A stretch of DNA of 64,000 nucleotides from Aplidium turbinatum (taxonomy: Eukaryota > Chordata > Ascidiacea > Aplousobranchia > Polyclinidae), in assembly GCA_918807975.1 (NCBI GenBank), contig OU964922.1:9499501-9563500 (forward strand). The letters run 5' to 3'. Shown in pieces: positions 55,819-64,000 of the stretch (position 1 is the first letter of the stretch; every line of letters starts with the position of its first letter). The translations under genes were made by a program, and so were the position numbers. The notes beneath the pieces are model-generated. The model searched no databases and had not been told where the DNA came from. It was given only the letters and a program-made list of their open reading frames with translations.

Positions 55819-57208
55819 CAGGGATATCTAAAACAACGGGATTGCTGACTTTGCAAATTTCGATAAAGCGATGGACACTGGAAGGGTCAGCGCTGTTAAC
55901 GCCCGAAAATGAAAAAGGCGAAAGCGCGTGTCAATTACGCTGTTGAGAAGTCGCCTTTTCTAGATATCCCTGCTGTGAAGCTAAAATAAGGTCTTGAAAG
56001 TGGGCACTCCTAGGCATCTTTCCTAGCAACGCTCATAGCAACAACTAATGGCTGGCCTTGTCTATAACTTAACATCATTCTAAACCAAAATTTTGCTGTT
56101 AGTCATCGAAGACTATTGAGTATTGAACACAGCTTTAGTTTTCATATTTAATTGATTATTGCATCACTTTTGGGCAAGTTTTAGTCATCAAAAATAGGAA
56201 ATAAAAAAAACATGAAAAGAAGTAAGAAAATTCAATTTCGTGGTATTGCTAAACAAAGAAAGTTGGATAAGGTTGGTTGTAAGTCTAACAATGGTGGTAG
56301 ACTTGATGAACTGTTACTGTAACACAAGTGTAACCTTTCCTATAACACCACAAAGCCAACCAACAACAGAAGATCAAAGCCCTTTTTGCCAACCTTCTAC
56401 TTCAGCAAAAAAAATAGGAAAACAAGACAGTGGCAAAATCTCTGCATATTCAGAAATCTGCCAAATACTCGACAAGTTTTGACTTGACAAATCATGAAAA
56501 AGAAGCTTTGACACATCCAAGGCCAGGAGAAAAACATTAAAAGCACTTAAGAAAAAATTACAAACCCAAGCAGAGGCAAAAAAAGGGTCTACTTATGATA
56601 AAGGAGGCTTTAAGGTGTTGAAAATGTTTATTGTTGTTTTTCGTAAAATGTGATTTTTGACCAAGTACCAAATTTTAATCCCAAATATCTCTTTCATTTA
56701 TTTGCCTATCGCTTTCAAATTTTTAACACTATCAGACAGAATAAGCATGCAAAGCCTCTGGTCAAAGAATTTTGGAAATTTTGTCCATGATGCTGTCGGC
56801 ACCCATTTGTTTCATGTCCGAAGATCAAAAATTTTTGAAAAAATGCAACAATTCGAATAACTTTTTATTTTCTCAAAATATCTTCATTTCCTTCCATAGA
56901 GCTTCAGTCTTGATACTTATAAACATTCTGTTAAAATTTGATTTAAATCCAGTAAGTGGTATTAAAAATATTTGTGTTTGAAATTTGTGTATTTTTTACC
57001 ACGTGGTGGCGGTTTGGGGAAAAACGGCCACATTTTCAATTTTTTTTTTTTTTTTTAAATTATTTCATCTTCAAGCATCATTTTAAAAACAAGAAATGGG
57101 TTGTATGTTGAGAAATCCACATTTTAGTTTGTGCAGTAATGATGCAGTAACCCTCCTATTGTCCACTTCAAAACAGAGTCAGCAATCCCGTTGTTCCAGA
57201 TATCCCTG
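55819..57208 (+). mobile_element. hAT element, non-autonomous
   Basis: TIR CAGGGATATCTAAAACAACG against GTTGTTCCAGATATCCCTG, with more than 30 bp of inverted similarity on to GGGATTGCTGAC; perfect 8-bp duplication GGTTTGGT (55811-55818, 57209-57216). The only ORFs are short (for example from 56212, MKRSKKIQFRGIAKQRKLD, 37 codons), perhaps a transposase N-terminus; no catalytic motif seen. Confidence 0.85.
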
Positions 57209-57519
57209 GGTTTGGTACACGTTGTTTGTAAATTATTTGAGTTATTTAAGAAACATCTTATTTGGTCCCACTGGTCCCTGACCTTTCTATTTCACAAAAA
57301 TAGCCATTTTGTTGATTAATAACCTTATACATAGATGCATCACCAAATGCAGAGTTGCCGAAGCCCAGTGCTAAATAATTGCAGGCTTTCACCGCCTGTG
57401 TACGTGGAATTTATCGACATGTTCAGGTGTAGGCCTATCCTACCATTGGTATTATGCTAGCACATAAAAGTTCGTAGTCTACATGAGATCACAAGCGTCG
57501 ATAACCTTTTTTCGTCCGC

Positions 57520-57845
57520 CCCGATAGCTCAATTGGTTAGCGCGTCACTTCTGGAACGAAGAAGCTTCAAGATCAAGCGGCGCAGGTTCGACTCTCGGGG
57601 TGTGCGCTTGAGCAACGCACGTTAAGGACTGCTCTCCATTCAGCGGCATCTAATGGATGGAATAGTTCCCCGGCAACAAGACTTCAACAATCGGAAACTT
57701 CACTCTGTCAATCTCGGTGACCGGGCCTGCGTCAGTGATTCAAAGCCTCTACAAGTATGCGAAACTGCCAGGATTAAGCTTTGCAAGAAGCTTTCCCAGT
57801 CCGAGGATAAAGATTCAATCAATCAATCAATCAATCAATTAAAAT
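57520..57845 (+). mobile_element. tRNA-derived SINE, family C, full-length
   Basis: The head GCCCCGATAGCTCAATTGGT (acceptor strand plus A box) is followed by B box GGTTCGACTCTCGGGGT, whose TCGGGGT can pair with the 5' GCCCCGA. A- and B-box spacing is wide and the T-stem is not proper, so it is not a working tRNA gene. The body GAGCAACGCACGTTAAGGAC, CTCCATTCAGCGGCATCTAA ends in an (AATC)n tail at 57815-57840. Diverged partner at 30187-30330. Confidence 0.8.
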
Positions 57846-58572
57846 AAATATTTGCATAAAACAAACTTGTATTGAGCATAACGAAATCTCATTTCGATGT
57901 GGTAGAAGTAGTAGCTAACATGCAACTGAAATTCCAATGTAAACATGTTAGCATAACTGAACTTAGGCTAAACATTGATTTGCATTTCATTAGAAATATA
58001 CATGTTTATAACAAAAGAATAACGCAATAAAAGTTTGTCTTTGCTTCATAATAACAAAAATACCGGTACCGGTAGTCAAAATAAAGGCAAAAACTGGGCA
58101 TTGTAAGTCGAAAAAAATGATTGGACATTCTGATGTCAACCAGTTTTTCACTAAGTACTCAATTCAAACAGAAACTAAGACAATGTAAGTTTCATCACCT
58201 TTTGTGACGTTAAACTTAAAGTTAATCATATATATATAGTATAATACTTATCAAGCAAAATATTTGTTCAAACAATCTTATTTTATTTCACATACGGTAC
58301 ATAAAGTCCTGGATGCGTCAATACCAACTCTTCCGAGTGACTATTTTTTTGGGTGTTAACACTTTTTAGAAACTTTCAAACACATGCTAGATTTGCACAG
58401 TGACTCTCCATAGGCTATCATATCACATCCGTTTATTTTGATATAATGTGAACAGCCATTCAGCAAACTGCAAACCAAGTGTGTGTTTAAAGCTCGCTAA
58501 AACAAATAAACACCTAAAAAACGGTCTGTTGTTGAGTGCTCATAAAGCGCTCAGTTAATCTGTGGACTACAC

Positions 58573-59612
58573 CAGGGGTGTGCAACGTGCGGCGCGCGGG
58601 CCAAATGCGGCCCGCTAAGAAAAATTGTGCGGCCCGCGAAACGTGTTTTTAATTTAGTTTAGTCTGGTACGTGTAAACAATTAATTGTGGAGTGGATTAT
58701 TGTAGATTTCGCTACTTTTGTTAATCATTTTAGAAATCTCCCACCTGCCACCCCTAATTTAATGTATTTAATTATTTGGAACGTAAAAATGTATGGTCAC
58801 ATAAAAGGCATTATGAACAAATTACGACTTTGGAAAGCTCACGTACAGACAGGAAATCCTTTCCACATTCCAACTTTGAGAGACTATGGAATGCATTCTG
58901 AGAAAAACACTGAATTTGCAGACCAACTTGAAAAATTGTTGTATGGATTTTTGGCTCGTTTCAAGGACTTGAAATCTCATGAACATTTGTTTGGTTTATC
59001 CTCTTCGCCATTCAACACAGACATTGACAAAGCACCAGCTGATATCCAACTTGAACTGATTGATCTTCAAGAGAAAACGGATTTGAAAGTAAAGTATTTA
59101 GAATTGAATCTTGGCGATTTTTACCGAAAACATTTCAACCAAGATGATTTTCCACATTTGAAAAAATCCATGGGTTTAAAAATGGCTCTTTTTGGCTCAA
59201 CGTATTTGTGTGAACAATTTTATTCTAAAATTGGCGTCATGAAATCTCCCTATCGATCGGTTCTGACAGACGAACACTTGGAAAATGGACTTCGAATTGC
59301 GAGCACTTTCAAAGTAAATTTGGAAAAAGCCGTTGGGAAAAGAAGCCAGTTGCAAGCTTCTCACTGAACTCGTTTAAAGACGGTGTGACAATAAATTTGA
59401 ATAGCAGTTTTCTTCAGAAATTTATTCGTCTTAACTTATTATTTCTGCGAGGAGATAACCCTTAATAATTCCATAAGAATGCCATGCATAACAAAAAAAC
59501 TCTTTTTTGTGCCTGCAACTACTAGAAATCATATATTGAATAAACGTGCGGCCCGCGGTTTTACCCAGTTATTTATATCTGGCCCTCCTGTAATAAAGGT
59601 TGCACACCCCTA
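58573..59612 (+). mobile_element. hAT element with transposase C-terminus
   Basis: TIR CAGGGGTGTGCAACG and GGTTGCACACCCCTA, perfect 8-bp duplication GACTACAC (58565-58572, 59613-59620). GCGGCCCGC words lie inside both ends. Internally deleted: it keeps only the last third of the transposase. Confidence 0.9.
58687..59367 (+). pseudogene. hAT transposase C-terminal part, open for 226 aa
   Basis: Reads LWKAHVQTGNPFHIPTLRDY, SSPFNTDIDKAPADIQLELI, DLQEKTDLKVKYLELNLGDF, MALFGSTYLCEQFYSKIGVM and KSPYRSVLTDEHLENGLRIA. These are the SPF-D-AP--Q-ELIDLQ and ALFGSTY-CEQ-FS motifs of the hAT group that also gave vertebrate ZBED5/FAM200/EPM2AIP1 proteins. Zinc finger and first catalytic acids are absent. 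The ORF has no internal stop, so the copy is fairly young. Confidence 0.85.
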
Positions 59613-59620
59613 GACTACAC

Positions 59621-61254
59621 TATATAATTATTATTACCAGACTCTCACCGCCTGGTTAGTAGCCTACAACAAATTTTATGTGGTCGAGAAACAGCCAATA
59701 CCTATATTTTCAAGATAACGCCTCAAACTTAGTTTCCGATTCAAGGTGGACACAATAATGATAACCTCGTTAAGTATCAGCCATGCCACCATTTGACACA
59801 GATACCAAACTTTTTGACACATCTATCTGTGATATCTAAGTTATGTTAATCTTATGAAGAGTGCCTAACTTTTTACGGAAGGTTTACGTGCGGTTATCCA
59901 ATGGCTCCACACGTCACTTCGACCAGAGATTTATGCTAGGCCTACAGTTTTTCCTTGAGCCATTGGGAAGATAAGTTGGGCCCAAACCACTTTTAAGAAA
60001 AACGCACTATATCCAGAGATATCCAGTGGTGGTTTCTTCAAATTTCCGGGGCCCTTGGAAAGGTTACTGGCTCCTAAAATCATTCCCGCCCGGTCCAAAA
60101 GTACCCCCTGAACCCCTTGTCAACACGACTGGTGTTCATTACACAAACTAAGTTACATGTTGATACAAACCAATCAAATTTCTTACACGAAATTTCATTA
60201 TAAGGAATCTGCATAATCTCATTTTACACTTTATTGTAAAAAGAATAAAACTAGCAAACAATAAAGTAGGCTGCCGTAGTTAATACTTCTCCGACACATC
60301 TAAACTTTAAATTAAAGTTCAGTTCAACTTGTTTTATTTCGAACCATCACAACGAAAAACAACATACTATTCCAAACATATCAACGTAGGCTATCATATC
60401 CAAACATAAACATATCTAGAAAAAGGTAGAAGCGACAAAACGTGAACGTTATAACGTAGCCTACTCGATTCCGACACGGGATAATCACTTTAAAATATGG
60501 CACGGTAGCAGCACCTTTCTTCAATAAGCTTGGCCGTATATGATACGATACATGATTTGTTTTCGAAGTGCTTTTCTTAATTGCACCCGCATAGAGTTGA
60601 ATTATCGCCTCTTAATCCTGTTTTTTTCTCGTTTCTTTTTTACCTGACAAACTGACTTAATTGTGATCAGTTTGCCAGGTAGGTAGATACGAATGCGGAA
60701 ATACAGTAGGCTATAAATAAGTTGATAGTGCAGAAAAGTGCATCTGTTCAGTTTCTTATCCTTCTTTTCGATGCTTTTGAGTAAGCGTTAAGGTAAGCTT
60801 AAAACCATTTGGTTAGGTAACTGGTGGCATGTTTCAAACTCTGGTTATTTTTATTACATTGTTACACAGAACAGTCGGCTACTCAGCATAGAGTTTCTTC
60901 GATGCGCCAACTACAACAATAAATATTTTTTGTGTACTGTCCTAATTCTTCAAAACGCGCCCTTGGTGAAACCTACCACTTTCTGTGAAAACTGATCAAA
61001 CGATGTGGGCCACATTTACAGACAACTTTTTTGCAACTTTGTTGGTTTCAGCAGACTTAGACTATTACAGGACTGCTCATCAAACCAACAATGTAGGCTA
61101 CTGATAACAGAGCATTACCTGATTGTTTGTTGGAAGCAATGCTCAACAGGAAACAGACACGAGCTCTATCATCATTAGTCTACCAATAAAGGGCTGAATT
61201 ACGTGTAATGTGTAGGCCTACATTTTAATTTCTATGACTGACGTGCACTCAATC
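59621..61254. other. Non-coding, nothing recognised
   Basis: AT-rich DNA; I see no exon, TIR or SINE here. Confidence 0.4.
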
Positions 61255-61323
61255 TGCAACTTCTTCTTTGTATTTTGCAACTTCTTCTTTGTAATCTGCA
61301 ACTTCTTCTTTGTATTCTGCAAC
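61255..61323. repeat. 21-bp tandem repeat, about 3.3 copies
   Basis: TGCAACTTCTTCTTTGTATT-type unit starting at 61255, 61276, 61297 and 61318. Confidence 0.9.
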
Positions 61324-61625
61324 CACATATGTTTTAATTGCTATATGATGTAGTGCGACTAGTATAGTAATGTGGCTGTTATAGCACGGTATTAGTAATG
61401 ATACAAACTCAAGCACACGAGTATGCACTGAAGCATATGGTTGCCGGTTGGTGGCCTACAATCCTACATAATGCCCACTGTAGATTCATTGTGGGTAACA
61501 ATAGCTTACACGGGGATTTGTACTCCTACCAATTTAGTAGACCCATTCGAATGTGGTTAAAAAGTTATGATTGGGAAAGAGAAAAAGCACACGCTGACAA
61601 ACTGAGTTGAATGTGCATTGTGGAG

Positions 61626-61720
61626 TGAGTTATTTTTCATAGCCGAGTGGTAAGAGCCTTGATACGTCGATCGAAAGACCGCCAGCTCGATTACACTCAA
61701 GAACATACCGGCACGACCGT
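61626..61720 (+). mobile_element. tRNA-like SINE head, possibly family A
   Basis: TAGCCGAGTGGTAAGAGCC (A box like 38505-38665) with a weak B box CAGCTCGATTAC. No family body follows clearly. Confidence 0.45.
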
Positions 61721-61799
61721 TGTTTTGTACGACAAAAGCGGTTTAATTTCCAGCGTTGTGATCAAATTAGGCTAAAAGACACCCCTTGTACAAGCTATG

Positions 61800-62770
61800 A
61801 ATGCGTAGAGCAGTTCAGCCGCAACCAAACCGATTGATGTTCCGTAGCTTTCCAGTTATTATATGCTTTTTGCCAATTCACTTAAAGAGTTTGCTCATCG
61901 TCGTCGAGTCTTTTGTTTTGTCATCCAAGACAGGCAAACCTTCCACTCCGTTTGGTGACTTGAAGATTGTGCAATCGTGGATGACGTGGCCTGCGGTTTG
62001 CTCCACATGCACAAGTAAAGAAAAAAGCCATTCCCCATTGGCACATGGTTGTGCGGAAAAGCCTGACGCTCGTACCGAGACGGTTGAGGCGCACCCACAA
62101 CTGTCTTTGCACTGTTGGGCCGATGGGACAGTCGTCGGGATCGTGGATGAACGAATGGAATCTGGTAGTGTTTAACTTCTATTGAGAGTTCCACTTATGG
62201 TCCGCACAATTAACCGCAGAGATGTTTTGTCTATGAGCTTTGTTGATCTGAAGTTGAGCGGCTGGTACAAATGGGTTTTTTGATCTCAGTCAAAGGAGAT
62301 GCTCTCTTGTGGGAGAGGAGAACTTGGAATGAAGAAGATGGTTGTGCTCCAATGCCCGACGACCGAGAAACAGAGTGGATTCTTTGCGACAAAGCTGAGC
62401 GGGTTGGATGCGAGCACGAATGGGAAGAATGTCCAATGGCTTGGGACGCAGGCACCCGGTCATTGTGCGCAGAGCGCTGTTGATGGCAGCGTCGATGTCA
62501 TGGCAATGAGCACTGCGACACCAAACAGGTAGACCTACACAGTACTCTGCTGAGGAGTAAACAAGAGCGAGGGCTACTATACGCAGTCAGTATTCGCTCC
62601 CAAGCTGGAACCTTGGAACTTGCCAAGCGCTTGAGTAGCGCAGCTCTCGACGTGAGTTTCTTGCGTAGTGACATCAAATAGTGGCGGCGAGCGAGCGATC
62701 TGTCTAATGTCATCCTGCGGTATTTTGGTTTGGGGCAGAAAGACAGTGATTTATTGTTGTTCAATCAAAA
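61800..62770 (-). mobile_element. LINE 3' region, frame-broken
   Basis: Minus frames in order: FCPKPKYRRMTLDRSLARRH and SLRKKLTSRAALLKRLASSK, a TMTGCLRP-like piece near 62480, and near 62090 QRQLWVRLNRLGTSVRLFRT with CACGA, then SKPQATSSTIAQSSSHQTEW. This is the KPKYLGVTLDRSL / LRKKLTSR / VTGCLRPTP / RLNRLRTGVGRF---CACGA series of one animal LINE lineage, ending near the element's 3' end. Several frame shifts make it inactive. Same lineage as 49560-49860. Confidence 0.75.
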
Positions 62771-62924
62771 CATTCAGCTCATGATCAGCTTTGCTTCCAG
62801 GTTATGTAGATGGTTTTGTTTTGGTTTCGCTGAGTTCCAGTCGCCATTTCTGGAGAAAAGCTGAGAGGGTTTTTATTTTATTTTATCAAGACAATTTAAT
62901 CTGGTATTTATGTATCGGATGGGG

Positions 62925-63440
62925 TGATGGTATTGTTTTGTATTGATTGTGTTATGATATTGTTTGCAATAATATTCTAGGAGGCGCATGTCACAATCAA
63001 TATGCAAAGTTCCGCGAAACGCGCTACATTTTTGTTCTAGAATAAGTGAACTATTTTATTGCGTAATTCTATAGTGTGTTATTTTGTCGATTACTGACCG
63101 ATAGCAATCTTTAGTTAAGCAATCTGTTATTATGAAACCTGCTTCTAAAAAGTTTTTGTATAGCCTACGTGACATTCTGGAAACTTCTTTGACTTGTTAA
63201 GCAAAAATAAGTTCTTGTGATGTAATATTACCTTAGTCCCTGGAAGCTTCTGGTCCAAGCACACCTGTTATCAATTGCCACGTGATTTGATTTTTATTAT
63301 TAGAGTTGTGTTGAAAGTTGTATATTATGAGGATTAGAAGTTGTAATGAAAAGTATATTAAAAACGATAGAGTTCCAGGCGATATCAAATAGATTGTAAA
63401 AGTGGAAGTTATTGCCCATATTGTACAGTAAAGTACCGTA
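62925..63440 (+). mobile_element. Old LTR fragment related to the element at 44066-47583
   Basis: TTTTGTATTGATTGTGTTAT, TTGTTTGCAATAATATTCTA and GGAGGCGCA match the end of the internal region and polypurine tract of the young element (opposite strand), followed at 62990 by TGTCACAATCAATATGCAAA, the LTR start. Further matches (CCTACGTGACATTCTGGAAA, TTCTTGTGATGTAATATTAC) run to about 63430. Clearly more diverged, so an older relative; broken. Confidence 0.65.
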
Positions 63441-63449
63441 GCCTACGGT

Positions 63450-63841
63450 AGGAGAAGGTGGGGAGGGTTCAGACACTTTTTTGAAATTTGGCCGTAAAAA
63501 TTTTTTTAAACTTTTTTGAAGTTTAAATTTTATGTCAACTTATAGCTATGTCTTTCTTGAAAAAAGGGTGCACAGCATAAATTTTTTAAAATTTGTTTTC
63601 TTATTAAATTTCCTAAAATGCTGACATCACTAAATTGTCCGAACCTACCCCAATGAGGGGGTAGGTTCGGACAAGGTATGGGGCTATGTCGGACAAACCA
63701 AAATATTGTTTAAAATAGTCTTGAATAACATGTATTGTACCAATAATATTTACAAAGAAATCCTGCAATTGTTTCATGTTGAAGGGAATAACAAAATATC
63801 AAAAAAATTACAGAAGGTCTATAGCCTAGGGGATACCCCGG
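63450..63841. mobile_element. Left part of a pogo/Tigger-like element
   Basis: After TA it starts GGAGAAGGTGGGGAGGGTTC; GGTTCGGACAA/GTCCGAACC words recur around 63640-63680. The LTR at 63842 cuts into it, so the right end is not visible. Confidence 0.55.
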
Positions 63842-64000
63842 TGTCACGATTTCTTTCTATCTCTTACCAGGAAAAAGACTTGGAAAGGTTCAATGGCGTA
63901 GTTTAATGGGTCAACCGAAAAGCAGTCAATTAAATGTCGAATAATTCTACTAGCGAAATGATAATCTGACTTCTTGAAGAACTTTAACGAACGGCTTCTC
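63842..64000. mobile_element. LTR start, same family as 44066-47583, runs off the right edge
   Basis: TGTCACGATTTCTTTCTATC and the following sequence are nearly identical to the LTRs at 44066 and 47015. Whether it is a solo LTR or a full element lies outside the window. Confidence 0.85.

Noticed and set aside
57527-57612. A functional tRNA gene
   Set aside because: A and B boxes are good, but the T-stem does not form and a SINE body with an (AATC)n tail follows, so it is a SINE head.
61398-61610. 70-codon ORF MIQTQAHEYALKHMVAGWWP...
   Set aside because: Plausible composition but no splice, promoter or family support; left unannotated.

Overview
The window is nuclear DNA of an animal. It has introns of up to 13.6 kb, canonical GT/AG splice sites, tRNA-derived SINEs, several LINE lineages, hAT, mariner and pogo/Tigger DNA transposons, an LTR element and a hammerhead-ribozyme retroelement. 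The host genes (a FAM199X homologue and a divergent 14-3-3) fit a bilaterian. The mix of elements and the splice-acceptor-like sites just upstream of start codons would suit a tunicate or another marine invertebrate, but the species is not fixed by anything seen here. AT-rich non-coding DNA carries a conspicuous TAGCCTA/TAGGCTA word, densest at 29-36 kb.

Layout. 1-416 is the 5' part of a LINE ORF1 running off the left edge (minus strand). At 2889-3883 a TATA box precedes a candidate three-exon gene whose first junction does not keep frame. At 4682-9130 (plus) I reconstruct an unrecognised four-exon gene of 220 aa. At 10202-27625 (plus) lies a six-exon FAM199X homologue of 448 aa. Its fourth intron holds a nest of hAT and mariner elements, and its 8.6-kb fifth intron holds an apparently intact three-exon Tigger/pogo transposase of 686 aa. 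28-30.4 kb is LINE and SINE debris. From 51669 down to 31575 (minus) runs a complete seven-exon 14-3-3 gene of 259 aa. A duplicated alternative first exon lies at 53256-53295. The 14-3-3 introns hold a near-intact LTR element with a gag/protease ORF ending in a CNBP-like zinc-knuckle array (44066-47583), two ribozyme-retroelement copies, pogo/Tigger and hAT MITEs and LINE tails. From 53.4 kb to the right edge I see only transposons, SINEs, a LINE tail and two LTR fragments.

Most notable is the array at 5642-6983. It consists of 298/331-bp monomers arranged head to head, bounded by a 13-bp target duplication, and its last monomer carries a complete minimal type I hammerhead ribozyme (6900-6946). 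A second copy at 31926-32163 has a 15-bp target duplication and the same outer ends. This is the signature of a metazoan retrozyme, plausibly moved by Penelope-like machinery. A second theme is a set of TIR elements whose subterminal regions are packed with an element-specific short word, one of which still encodes an intact transposase. A third is an 86-bp near-perfect palindromic MITE family.

All exon joins were made by eye from splice consensus, frame and family similarity; none was checked against transcripts or databases.
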